Shown piece after piece: positions 9,536 through 18,489 of a stretch of DNA of 64,000 bases (position 1 is the first letter of the stretch; each line of letters opens with the position of its first letter). The notes under the pieces were generated by a model, which was not told where the DNA came from, made no database searches, and was given only the letters and a program-made list of their open reading frames with translations. A program made the translations under genes and the position numbers. Origin of the DNA: Bolinopsis microptera (taxonomy: Eukaryota; Ctenophora; Tentaculata; Lobata; Bolinopsidae); NCBI RefSeq assembly GCF_026151205.1, contig NC_087076.1, forward strand, positions 3,061,902 to 3,125,901, written 5' to 3'.

Positions 9536-11992
9536 TTAACTCTCTCGAATCTTTCTCTTTTCTTGAAACCCACTTTCTCTCAAGAGTCCGCTTTCATCCA
9601 CTTTCATCAAGCTAAATTGGGTCCAATAGGTGATCAATTTGTCTGGCACACGGTTCACCTGGATTGTTCCCCGGGCGCCGTCTTTAACCCACTGTTTCAC
9701 AATTCTCAATATTGGATCCAAGTTCTGCTCCGTCTTGATCCTCTCCAAGTCTGGTAAGCATTGTTTGTCTGTTTCTGTATCTGGTACTGCAAAGGTAACC
9801 TGTTTACAATTACCCTGCTTCTTCTGAAGTCGTGGCATCACATTGATGCTGCAAATACATACAGGAACATCCTTCTCCTCGAGCTTTACCATCCTCACAT
9901 GTCCATCATGGTTGTCCTCGAATAGGAGTTGTAGATCACTTTTCTCCGTTTGATCCCTCTTAGACACCTTGTTTTCATCATGCTCATCAATTATCATCTC
10001 ATCTTTACTCTGCTCTCTCCATCCCTCATTCCTCCAGCCATTTATCCCCTCACTGATTACTATCTCGCTCCCACTACTACACACTCTGCTGTTCTCTCCC
10101 ATACCGCACATGACGTTATCAGCGTCACTCACCACACCAGGACTCTTCTCAGAGGATTCACTAACGTCAGAAGCGTTGTGATCACGTGTAACATTACTAG
10201 AGGATTCACTAACGTCAGAAGCGTTGTGATCACGTGTAACATTACTAGAGGATTCACTAACGTCAGAAGCGTTGTGATCACGTGTAACATTACTAGAGGA
10301 TTCACTAACGTCAGAAGCGTTGTGATCACGTGTAACATTACTAGAGGATTCACTAACGTCAGAAGCGTTGTGATCACGTGTAACATTACTAGAGGATTCA
10401 CTAACGTCAGAAGCGTTGTGATCACGTGTAACATTACTAGAGGATTCACTAACGTCAGAAGCGTTGTGATCACGTGTAACATTACTAGAGGATTCACTAA
10501 CGTCAGAAGCGTTGTGATCACGTGTAACATTACTAGAGGATTCACTAACGTCAGAAGCGTTGTGATCACGTGTAACATTACTAGAGGATTCACTAACGTC
10601 AGAAGCGTTGTGATCACGTGTAACATTACTAGAGGATTCACTAACGGCTGAAGCGTTGTGATCACGTGTAACATTACTGAAGGATTCACTAACGGCTGAA
10701 GCGTTGTGATCACGTATAACATTACTGAAGGATTCACTAACGGCTGAAGCGTTGTGATCACGTGTAACATTACTGAAGGATTCACTAACGGCTGAAGCGT
10801 TGTGATCACGTGTAACATTACTGAAGGATTCACTAACGGCTGAAGCGTTGTGATCACGTGTAACATTACTGAAGGATTCACTAACGGATGAAGCGTTGTG
10901 ATCACGTGTAACATTACTGAAGGATTCACTAACGGATGAAGCGTTATAATCACATTCTACGTTACTAATACTATCTAACTCACTAATGGCTGAAGCGTTG
11001 TGACTCAGAATGGTATTGACACCCGCAGACCTGGTAAACTCCTCTCCTCCCGATCTCTCATCTAGAATGACCTCTGTCTGGCACGATGCTTCCGCAAAAC
11101 TCCTTCTGAATGGAACTCTGCTTCGTCTGTCCTCCTCAGCATTAGACTTTGTCGCCTTTATCATGTTCAGCCCGTGACTCTCCAACAACTCATTCTGAGT
11201 CCATCTTTCACCACAGAACTTTTCTGCCTGACCCCTGTTCTCCTGAGCTTGTCTATCAATCGCAGTCCCTCTAACACCGATATCTTGACCTCTGATCCTC
11301 TGCACGCCGTGTATAAATTTCTTACCGCCTACAGGTTTCAATAGTGCGACGATCTTGTTTTTGCGGATCGTTATTTGCTCATCAGTAGAGTTAACACACT
11401 TTATCGGGACCAATCTTTTATCAGAGTGCACAACTGCATGAGCGAATGAAATGCCCGTGTCCCCAATACCTTGCTTGTACTGTGGCTTAATCACACCTTT
11501 AAAATTCACTCCTTTCGCCTGTAACTTTCCCCTGATGTACTGCACCGTGTTAGGAGGAATAATTGTGACCTTGCTACATCTAACTTTTATCTGCTGCTTG
11601 ACATTCTCCGGCTTCTCCGTGAATGGTACACTATCTCCATTAGTCAGCACCAGTCTGCACTTGCTGTAGTCCAGAGTTACCCTATTTGACCTCAAGAAAT
11701 CATCTCCAATCAGGAATTCTGTGTCTAACAGATCAGTTACCACGAAGGTGTGTACAAATCTATTGCCAGCAACTACCACCTGTAGTTCTAACTCTCCCCT
11801 GATTTGTATCTTGTCTTGAGAAAATGACTTCAATGTCATGTCACATGGTCGGATCCCGCTCTCTAGTCTCAGTCCTCTCACAAAACCCGTGGACACAATA
11901 CTCACAGCCGACCCGCTGTCAACAAAAAGGTAGGCTGCCACTCCTCTGCAACTCCCAGCCACCAAGATGTGTTTCCAGTTCACCGCATTCAC
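9536..11992 (-). CDS. Pol N-terminal ORF: retropepsin, tandem-repeat region and pre-integrase linker, without RT
   Basis: The ORF (818 codons) begins with an aspartic protease; the active-site DSG lies in FVDSGSAVS near residue 27. The region to about residue 280 resembles the spacer that joins protease to RT in Ty3/gypsy elements (ending around WTQNELLESHGLN). RT and RNase H should follow but do not. Instead there is a Ser/acidic stretch, a 17-copy 16-residue repeat (about residues 342-613), another acidic stretch, and then the short linker that normally sits between RNase H and integrase (around DPILRIVKQW and YWTQFSLMK). It stops with TAA at 9536-9538, and the integrase continues in the -1 frame. 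It begins in the -1 frame relative to gag with no ATG (GTG at 11992; the frame is open upstream), so a gag-pol frameshift is likely. Confidence 0.85.
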   Translation of the reverse strand: MNAVNWKHILVAGSCRGVAAYLFVDSGSAVSIVSTGFVRGLRLESGIRPCDMTLKSFSQDKIQIRGELELQVVVAGNRFVHTFVVTDLLDTEFLIGDDFLRSNRVTLDYSKCRLVLTNGDSVPFTEKPENVKQQIKVRCSKVTIIPPNTVQYIRGKLQAKGVNFKGVIKPQYKQGIGDTGISFAHAVVHSDKRLVPIKCVNSTDEQITIRKNKIVALLKPVGGKKFIHGVQRIRGQDIGVRGTAIDRQAQENRGQAEKFCGERWTQNELLESHGLNMIKATKSNAEEDRRSRVPFRRSFAEASCQTEVILDERSGGEEFTRSAGVNTILSHNASAISELDSISNVECDYNASSVSESFSNVTRDHNASSVSESFSNVTRDHNASAVSESFSNVTRDHNASAVSESFSNVTRDHNASAVSESFSNVIRDHNASAVSESFSNVTRDHNASAVSESSSNVTRDHNASDVSESSSNVTRDHNASDVSESSSNVTRDHNASDVSESSSNVTRDHNASDVSESSSNVTRDHNASDVSESSSNVTRDHNASDVSESSSNVTRDHNASDVSESSSNVTRDHNASDVSESSSNVTRDHNASDVSESSSNVTRDHNASDVSESSEKSPGVVSDADNVMCGMGENSRVCSSGSEIVISEGINGWRNEGWREQSKDEMIIDEHDENKVSKRDQTEKSDLQLLFEDNHDGHVRMVKLEEKDVPVCICSINVMPRLQKKQGNCKQVTFAVPDTETDKQCLPDLERIKTEQNLDPILRIVKQWVKDGARGTIQVNRVPDKLITYWTQFSLMKVDESGLLRESGFQEKRKIRES
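10152..10967 (-). repeat. 17 x 48-bp in-frame tandem repeat
   Basis: Exactly 17 units of 48 bp, each coding 16 residues of the form NVTRDHNASxVSES(S/F)S on the - strand. The variable residue x sorts into blocks: ten units with Asp, five with Ala, two with Ser, going left to right on the + strand. Every unit keeps NAS and fifteen keep NVT, both N-glycosylation-type sequons. Each unit carries a TGATCACGTG(T) segment with an E-box-like core; one unit has CGTATA instead. The block order implies expansion by slippage or unequal exchange. Confidence 0.95.
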
Positions 11993-12015
11993 CTCCTTCT
12001 GCTTCCCAGATGATT

Positions 12016-13380
12016 TTAATTGCGACTGATGGGAAATGAATTTTGTCCAGTCGCACGCCCGTTTAAATGGTCTCTCTGCATTCCATGCTGTTCATTCACT
12101 GTGGGTCTGTACTGCCCTCCTCGTTCTCCAGATTGCCCTCTGTTGACGTTACAGAATCTCTGAATGTGTCCCTCACCGTGACAATTATAACAAATCAATG
12201 GCCTGCGACTCTCTCCTCTACTCGCACCTCCACTCGCCCCTCTACTCGCACCTCTACTCGCACCTCTGCTACTCCGCTCAACCGGACTCACTCTACTCCT
12301 ACAAACACTGGCAACATGCCCTTTACCTCCACACAGCTGGCACACAATATTGCTCCAACACGAGTCAGCCTTGTGACCCTTCTTCCCACACATCTGACAG
12401 TCATTCTCATCCTCTTCTTTCTCGCCTTGCCTGCCAACACCATAAGTAGGTGCCCGGAATTCCAGTGTATTTATTGGATCACTGTCAAGCTCTCCCTCTA
12501 CTGCCTTGGATATGTGTTCCTCCTGTACAGCTAAACGGATCACACTATCAAAATCCTCTGTCTCCGTGTTCATCTGAAGGAGCCGTCTTTTAATCGCAGG
12601 GTCTCTCACGCCCTGTATCAACACAGTGATACCTGCACTCTCTCTCTCCACAGCTCTCGGGTAAATCTTCTCAGCAGTGTCCTGTATTCTCTCTGCGAAC
12701 TGCTCCACGCTCTCTAACGCTTCCTGTCTCATCTTGTGAAACGTTGTTCTCATAATTCTCGCATCAGTAGCGGGATATAGCTCTCGTTTCACCGCACTGA
12801 TCAGCATTTTCACGTCACCTCTCTCCTCACTCAACAGCCGAATGTTCTTGACTTTCTTGAACTTTGCATCGTCTTCTATCTGATTTGCAAGCCTCAAGTC
12901 TAGATTGTCCTTTACTCCGCATAACAGGACCCATTGCTCGAATCTCTGTAAGAATGTACAAAAGTCATCATTCTTCCTATACCTAGGCGCCTTACACTTC
13001 ATCGTGTATACTCCCTTATCTCTCTCTGTATTTCCGGGTTGCAAATCATCACTCTCAGTAGTTCTCACTCTTTCTTGAAATAAGTTGCTCGTGTGCTCCA
13101 ACTTTACTTCTTGATCCCTCATCAATCCCTCTCGCTCAAGTTCTGCGTCCTGTCTCCACTTGATCATATCTCTCTCCAACTCTCTCACTCTGCTCAAACA
13201 CTCCTCTCTCTTCTCGCTCAAATCAAACAACTCCACTTTTCTCTCTTTTATCTCCGTCTCTTTCTCACTTGTGTCCCAGGACCTCATTTCCAATTTCACC
13301 TCCACAATCTGATCCACAATCCGTTTCTCCTCCTCTGCCAGTTCCTCCAATTCCTGTTCCATTCTTGTGAGTCCAGACAT
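12016..13380 (-). CDS. Gag of the Ty3/gypsy-type element
   Basis: A 454-residue structural protein that would package element RNA in virus-like particles. It starts at the ATG at 13380, 30 nt inside the 5' LTR. The N-terminal 110 residues are strongly charged and predicted coiled coil. The middle (about 130-290) resembles a retrotransposon capsid domain (for example FCTFLQRFEQWV and FHKMRQEALESVEQFAERI). The C-terminus has three CCHC zinc knuckles of the C-x2-C-x4-H-x4-C type: CQMCGKKGHKADSC, CQLCGGKGHVASVC and CYNCHGEGHIQRFC. An RGAS-type short repeat lies between knuckles two and three. Three knuckles is more than the usual one or two. The ORF is uninterrupted, which fits a young insertion. 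Confidence 0.9.
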   Translation of the reverse strand: MSGLTRMEQELEELAEEEKRIVDQIVEVKLEMRSWDTSEKETEIKERKVELFDLSEKREECLSRVRELERDMIKWRQDAELEREGLMRDQEVKLEHTSNLFQERVRTTESDDLQPGNTERDKGVYTMKCKAPRYRKNDDFCTFLQRFEQWVLLCGVKDNLDLRLANQIEDDAKFKKVKNIRLLSEERGDVKMLISAVKRELYPATDARIMRTTFHKMRQEALESVEQFAERIQDTAEKIYPRAVERESAGITVLIQGVRDPAIKRRLLQMNTETEDFDSVIRLAVQEEHISKAVEGELDSDPINTLEFRAPTYGVGRQGEKEEDENDCQMCGKKGHKADSCWSNIVCQLCGGKGHVASVCRSRVSPVERSSRGASRGASRGASGGASRGESRRPLICYNCHGEGHIQRFCNVNRGQSGERGGQYRPTVNEQHGMQRDHLNGRATGQNSFPISRN

Positions 13381-13391
13381 GGTACCACTTT

Positions 13392-13404
13392 CCTAGGTTC
13401 TCCA
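13392..13404 (-). promoter_or_regulatory. Putative tRNA primer-binding site
   Basis: On the - strand TGGAGAACCTAGG lies 5 nt inside the 5' LTR edge. Primer-binding sites begin with TGG, complementary to the CCA end of a tRNA. I did not match it to a specific tRNA. The 5-nt gap depends on the uncertain LTR border. Confidence 0.4.
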
Positions 13405-13409
13405 GATAG

Positions 13410-14130
13410 TGTAAAATAAGATAGGCAACCAGACCAGTCCTCCCGAGGCGTACCGATGGTAAACAATGCCTGCTCACAAGTCTCTCACTACACACTATAC
13501 TCTCAGTCGCGACTGACAACTGCAATAACTCACAATAACTAAGTATTGAACTCTACGTTAATACGACAATCACGATAACTTGTATTGCCAATTACTCTGA
13601 TATGACTACTACATACATGCAACTAAGTGCGGTACTGTGAAACAAACGGTTCAAATGCTACAATTCGGTCCTAAGCTAGAGTTGAACAAAGGAAACAGTT
13701 GAATCGAGTAATAACGTTCGAATGATGAATATAAAGATATTATCAACAATCACAACTTAAACTGTGGCAAGACGGGCCACGTTTGGCGTTCTAGATCAGC
13801 GGTTAACACTTTGATTAAACACGTCACCTAAAGAGCTTTTCCAGAACTGACTCCAACGTGTCCAGAACTGCGTTAACGACCCGCGCCACGTGATACCACG
13901 TGGTCACCCACGTGGTACCGCGCGGCTCGGCCCAGCCATAAAACTATAACAAAACCTACACGCCCGACTATCACGTGCCCTACTTTACACAAATCTCTAA
14001 ACCTAACTACTCTAAATCTACACTAATCCTAACGGTTTTTCTTCACTTAACTGCAATATCCTAACTAAAACATGACTACTAAAAACTGCTTAAAGATCGC
14101 TGCAACCAGCCCACACATTACACTATATCC
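13410..14130 (-). repeat. 5' LTR of the Ty3/gypsy-type element
   Basis: Partner of 3985-4711, shorter by 6 bp. It contains the same CACGTG cluster and lies immediately upstream of the primer-binding site and gag on the - strand, so it should hold the promoter. Its distal end abuts the reverse transcriptase half of the interrupted RTE-like element. Confidence 0.9.
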
Positions 14131-15730
14131 TAAGTTACTTGGACAGCCACCCACAGTCCCTGACAATAGCATTCCGATCAGGAATATACACCCTCCACTG
14201 AATATAGAGGATGGCCCGTTCACCATTGAGGAACTACGTCTTGCCAAAAAGCAGATAGTAGAAGGCAAAGCTTATGGTGATGATGGTATCTCACCTGAAG
14301 TGATGAAGAGGGTGGACATCGATGACGTCATCCTGAAGTTCTGCAACGATGCATTCTGTGATGGTCTCATGCCCGATCATTGGAAGCTCAGCAATATTGT
14401 TCCTGTGCCAAAGAAAGGGGACCTCACTAAGACCGACAACTACAGAGGAATATCTCTGACATCGATAGTCAGTAACACTCGGAACAAAATGTTGCTGAAC
14501 AGGATGAAGCCAAGTCTTGAGGAAGTTTTAAGGGACAACCAGAATGGCTTTAGACCTAAGCGCTCTACAACATCGCACATCCTTGCTCTACGAAGAATTA
14601 TGGAGGGTGCTAGAGCCAAAAATCTTAAGGCCACCATGGTTTTCATTGATTTCAAAAAGGCGTTCGATAGTGTGCATAGAGGTTTGCTCATGAAGATATT
14701 GAAAGCATATGGCATACCAGAAGCCATAGTGCGGCTCATTGAGGGTATCTATACGAGCACAAAGGCTAAAGTAGTTACAGCCGATGGTATAACAGAAATG
14801 TTTGATATCCTGGCTGGAGTACTGCAAGGAGACACTCTTGCCCCGTACTTGTTCATTATCGTGATTGACTATATCATGACAGTGACTATAGACGATGATG
14901 ACTCGGACTCTGGGTTCATACTCAGGCCTGCACGGTGTAGAAGGATTGGTGCCGAGAAGATCGCAGACGTCGAGTTTGCAGGTGATGTTGCCCTTATCAC
15001 TGATACCATTGAAGGGGCAAAACTACTCCTGGACAGGCTTGAGAAAGCAGCACTGAGTGTTGGGCTAGCCATGAACGGCACTAAAACTAAGTTCATGACT
15101 CTGAACATGACAGAGGAGGCGAGCAGTCTTAATAGCTGTTCTGGAAACCAGCTGGAAAAGGTGACAGACTTTGTTTACCTTGGAGCTTGGATAGCAACAA
15201 CAGAGAGGGACCTGCGGGTCAGAAAAGCTAAGGCTTGGGCAGCTTGCCACAAGCTAAAGAAGATGTGGAAGTCTGACCTTAGAAGAGGACTAAAGATCCG
15301 TCTATTTGTTGCTACTGTGGAGTCAATACTTCTTTATGGTTCTGAGACGTGGACGTTGACAGAGCAATTGAAGAAACGCATTGATGGCTGCTACACTAGA
15401 ATGCTAAGGATGGCACTTAATGTGGATTGGAAGCAGCGAAAAACCAACAAAGAAGTCTATGGCAACCTACCGAGAGCAACCATGAAGATCCAAGAGCGCA
15501 GGATGCGACTAGCAGGCCATATCCACCGGCACCCAGAACTAGTCGCAAACCGCTTGCTACTCTGGGAACCAACTCATGGGGTGCGGAGTAGGGGGAGACC
15601 AGCCATGACCTATGTTGATAGCCTACGAGCTGACACGGGTCTCAACGACACTGGAGAAATGGGCGGACTTATGGCGGATAGAGTTTTATGGAGACAGCGC
15701 ATCAATACTCGTACGCTGAAGCCGCCTTAA
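14131..15730 (+). pseudogene. Non-LTR retrotransposon, reverse transcriptase half (RTE-like)
   Basis: Continuation of the element begun at 2672. The reading frame is open over the whole half; its apparent ATG at 14072 lies in the LTR and is not the real start. Reverse transcriptase blocks are clear: GDDGISPEVMK, NYRGISLTS, NGFRPKRST, FIDFKKAFDS (motif A), GVLQGDTLAPYLF (motif B) and FAGD (motif C, 14975-14986). The usual motif C is FADD; here the first catalytic Asp is Gly (GGT at 14981-14983), which should abolish polymerase activity. The C-terminal region with RRMRLAGHIHRHPE and RGRPAMTYVDSL is typical of this family. The broken endonuclease half and the large insertion make the whole element dead. 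Confidence 0.85.
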
Positions 15731-16137
15731 GTCAAGTAAGTCAGTAAATATCTTCTAATACATTCTGTAATAAATTGAAATCATTAAAATTAAAAAGATT
15801 CAAATCATCTTGATAACGAAATGTGTCTTTTAATCTTTTTAGATTTTCTGTATCCCCTTGTTGATGTTCTATCAAAAGTTTAATATGTTTATATTCGTAA
15901 ACATGTAATTGTAAATAAACATTAGCTATTTGTGGCCCTGCTGTAGCTACAAATAGTTTTTTCGAAAGCGGCGCCTCGGGCTACATTTCGAGAAAAAAGC
16001 GCGAGCTAATGAAATGAGCTATATCATGTATTGTGTATATATACATATGACATACATGTATATAAATGATATATTTGGAGGACTTCGCCGCTTCTACGCG
16101 CCGCGTAAACTAGCATTCTTGCTTCGCATCGAAGACT

Positions 16138-16165
16138 AGATCGTTGCTTTACAAAGCAACGATCT
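16138..16165. repeat. Perfect 13-bp stem hairpin
   Basis: AGATCGTTGCTTT and AAAGCAACGATCT flank a 2-nt centre. Too symmetric for chance in this AT-rich context, and close to a second perfect palindrome; probably part of a degraded foldback element. Confidence 0.75.
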
Positions 16166-16195
16166 GGAAGGGTTGACATCGTCAATCAAGTTAAA

Positions 16196-16225
16196 GTCTG
16201 ATCTTCAGTGCACTGAAGATCAGAC
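16196..16225. repeat. Perfect 30-bp palindrome
   Basis: GTCTGATCTTCAGTG is followed directly by its exact reverse complement, giving a 30-bp palindrome with no spacer. Lies 30 bp from the hairpin at 16138-16165. Confidence 0.85.
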
Positions 16226-16372
16226 TCCAGCATCACTTATAGTTATTGTTACCGTTTTGCCTACATTGTACACGTAATACATTCCAGACATGAATATCGG
16301 TCATTGCATCGAAATTAAATTTCAGATTTACTTATCTGCTGTAGTAGTTAATAATATATTGTTTATTACTGG

Positions 16373-16460
16373 GCGGCGCTCAGCCTGTCATTCCGCCGAA
16401 TCCGGAATCTATTCGGCGGATAATTATGAACATAAACATGCCTGAAGTCCCCAAGTAAGT
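16373..16460. repeat. Short dispersed repeat related to 61283-61362
   Basis: Shares 'gcgctcagcctgt', 'attccgcc' and a closing 'ccaagtaag/cccaggtaag' block with 61283-61362 in the same orientation. At the second site it lies inside a MITE copy, which suggests both derive from a longer element. Confidence 0.55.
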
Positions 16461-16624
16461 TGTCCTTTGTTGTTTGTTAATAAAGTGCAGTTATACACGC
16501 TTTTATTTCGTTGCTAATTTGTGCCTCTGTTATCAGCAGCGCTTATCATCTCAACAACTATCTCATACTCGCAGCTACAGCTTGTTTTACGGATACTATA
16601 CACTGTGTATAACTGATCAACGAT

Positions 16625-17500
16625 ATGCCGACAGTAGCTGAACGTTTCAAATTTGACTTAGTAGAGACCGATGGACAAAAGTTCCTACTTGATACCGTGA
16701 AACAGTGTAAAGTCGATTGTGTTCAAGAACTAAATCATGAGAGCGTGAACAAAATTGGTAACAAGGGGGATTTAGCGGCAAAGTTTTTGCAAGCCATGCA
16801 GCTCATTGAGAGACAGCATAACATGATCATAAATCAGAGGGTACACGTTAGTCAGTATCAGTCTAGTATGATACAGCTGCAGGACCAAGTTATAAAACTA
16901 CAGGAGCAACTATTATCTGCAAAAGAAGGACTTTCTAAGGCAATAGAGTTTAACGAACATCTCAAGACTGAGTTTTTTGAGGGTGTTCAGAAAGAAGTCA
17001 GTTCAGTTAAACAAAGTTTTAGCGATGTGGTGAAATCCGGTAGTATCGAGAACTCAGCTGCGATTTCTACAGAATCCATTAAATCAGTTGCCAAGCAAAT
17101 TGCTTTGGAGGAGGAGTTGGGTAGGAACATCATGGTCTTTGGGCTATGCGAGGAGGTAAATGAGGAGATCAATACAAAAGTCGCTGAAGTATTGGAATCA
17201 TTGGGAGAGAAACCCCGAGTTGAGGCTTGTAGAATCGGCAAGAAATCACCGTCAGCTGCAAGACCGGTTAAAGTTTCCTTTTCCAGTTCTTCGATTGTGC
17301 AACAAATACTGAAGAAGTCGAGTAAACTGTGTGGAACAGAGAGATTTAAGAGGGTGTTCCTAGCTCCAGATCGTACAGCAGAAGAGAGAGCTCAGCGTAA
17401 AGAACTTGTCCTAGAGCTAAAAAGAAGAGCTGGTATTGAGAAGGACAAAAAACTCTTCATTCGTGAAGGAAAGATTTGTAGCCTTGAGAGGCAAAAATGA
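16625..17500 (+). CDS. LINE ORF1-like protein, standing alone
   Basis: An intact 291-residue ORF starting at ATG 16625. Residues 50-130 are predicted coiled coil, and residues about 165-285 resemble the RRM-like plus C-terminal region of ORF1 proteins from CR1/L2-type non-LTR retrotransposons: NIMVFGLCEE, then VEACRIGKKS, RPVKVSFSSSSIVQQIL, FKRVFLAPDRTAEERAQR and LFIREGKI. Such proteins bind element RNA as multimers and assist target-primed reverse transcription. No endonuclease/RT ORF2 follows; after 300 nt of apparent 3' UTR the unit ends in a (CAAT)n tail near 17801-17815, the kind of short microsatellite end these elements have. It is therefore either a non-autonomous ORF1-only derivative or an internally deleted LINE. 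Confidence 0.75.
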   Translation: MPTVAERFKFDLVETDGQKFLLDTVKQCKVDCVQELNHESVNKIGNKGDLAAKFLQAMQLIERQHNMIINQRVHVSQYQSSMIQLQDQVIKLQEQLLSAKEGLSKAIEFNEHLKTEFFEGVQKEVSSVKQSFSDVVKSGSIENSAAISTESIKSVAKQIALEEELGRNIMVFGLCEEVNEEINTKVAEVLESLGEKPRVEACRIGKKSPSAARPVKVSFSSSSIVQQILKKSSKLCGTERFKRVFLAPDRTAEERAQRKELVLELKRRAGIEKDKKLFIREGKICSLERQK

Positions 17501-17815
17501 GTTTCTAAATATTTTTCGTGTTGTGAGCAAATCAAAAAGTTTAGCTCTATGAGTATTTGTCTTCTGTGTGCTTAGTTTTTGTCGAAGGATCTAACCATTT
17601 TATTTCACTTATACAAAACTGTATAGTTTTCAAGGGGTTAATCTGGTTTTAGGCGAATCTTGTTCAGAGATCGCTGTTTCATTACTCTTAGTCAGCTGGT
17701 GCAGCCTTTATACATACTTTTATATGTATATTTACAATTTTAAATTGCTGTTCAATATCTATTTTTAGTAAACATTAACTGGGGTAGTAAAACCCAGTTC
17801 CCAATCAATCAATAA
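17501..17815 (+). other. 3' UTR and microsatellite tail of the ORF1-only element
   Basis: Non-coding, T-rich, ending 'cccaatcaatcaataaac'. A short inverted motif 'actgggg..' / 'aacccagt' just before the tail (about 17779-17797) could form a hairpin recognised by a partner LINE reverse transcriptase. The element end is inferred from the tail only. Confidence 0.5.
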
Positions 17816-17821
17816 ACTAAT

Positions 17822-17937
17822 CCGCCGCGCGCTAGTTCTGTAGTTCGTATCGCCTGCCTTTTGAAAAAAAAGCAGCGCGCGCTACTTCGAATGTCGAAAT
17901 TTAATGTTTAAACAAAAAAACAAGTAACATTCGTCAA
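17822..17937. mobile_element. hAT-like MITE, truncated copy
   Basis: Contains the doubled GCGCGCGCTA(C/G)TTC block and ends with 'aacattcgtcaa', like the right ends of the copies at 59388-62910. The left terminus TTGACCATTG is missing. See those entries for the family. Confidence 0.6.
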
Positions 17938-18489
17938 TAGGTAAGTAATAAATAATAAATAAATATTAAACATTATCATCAATCATATAATATAATTGTT
18001 TTATTATATTTAAAATGTACACATATGATATACAAATACAAAAATATAACATATATATGATAGGCGCAGTTTATATCTCTGCCAAAAGCACACTCCCCAA
18101 ATTGCGCGCATTGCTGTAATTTCTTTCAAACTTCATGAATCGAGGAAAATTATTTTGCAATGTATTCAGAGTCAATATATGCACTTATACAAATCACTTG
18201 GAATACTTTTGAAAGAGAATAACAAGCTCAAAAACGCTACTGACGTATTTCTCCATAAAAAGCACAATAGCGTGAGAAGCTTTTGTCGAGGTGCCTCGAA
18301 AGTGATCTTAAACATTAAACGATTCCCCGTTCAATTTTGGTCGTGCAACGCCAACTTAGTGCACAACCAAGGAAGTTATAGACATATTTCATACGTATCA
18401 AATTGGATATGCTTTTGTCGGAGATATAACGTGCGCCATATATGATATACTATGTACTAGAAACCCGCCGCTAGTCGAAAGCTTTGTTC
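17938..18489. other. AT-rich stretch, no gene called
   Basis: The + strand ORF of 96 codons at 18155-18445 has no recognisable motif and lies in repeat-derived sequence, so it is left out. Parts may belong to the Helitron-like element that follows. Confidence 0.4.

Larger units (their letters stand above)
3985..14130 (-). mobile_element. Ty3/gypsy-type LTR retrotransposon lacking RT and RNase H
   Basis: Two near-identical direct LTRs (3985-4711 and 13410-14130) bound about 8.7 kb of internal sequence read on the - strand in the order gag, protease, linker, integrase, extra ORF. The domain order and integrase type place it with Ty3/gypsy (Metaviridae-like) elements. The LTRs differ by one visible substitution and one 6-bp indel, so insertion was recent. 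No reverse transcriptase (no YxDD-like motif) or RNase H is found anywhere inside; the sequence passes from the post-protease spacer into the post-RNase H linker through a tandem repeat. It therefore probably depended on RT supplied by another element. It sits inside an older RTE-like element. A clean target-site duplication is not resolved: the flanks share only CTA. Confidence 0.9.
15731..16440. other. Repeat-rich spacer with short perfect hairpins
   Basis: No gene. Contains the 3' tail of the RTE-like element (short tcaagtaagtcagtaa tract at 15731-15747), a GC-rich remnant around 15970-16010 resembling the hAT-like MITE family, two perfect hairpins (listed separately) and a TTGACATCGTCAAT word at 16172-16185 that recurs near 20677. 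Confidence 0.55.

Noticed and set aside
9950-10953. ORFs antisense or out of frame to the 48-bp repeat (233 and 274 codons)
   Set aside because: 48 is a multiple of three, so other frames stay open. The frame continuous with protease is the meaningful one.
14072-14130. ATG at 14072 as the start of the reverse transcriptase protein
   Set aside because: It lies in the inserted LTR; the real protein began in the endonuclease half before the insertion.
16987-17241. Antisense ORF inside the ORF1-like gene
   Set aside because: Shadow of the coding frame on the other strand.
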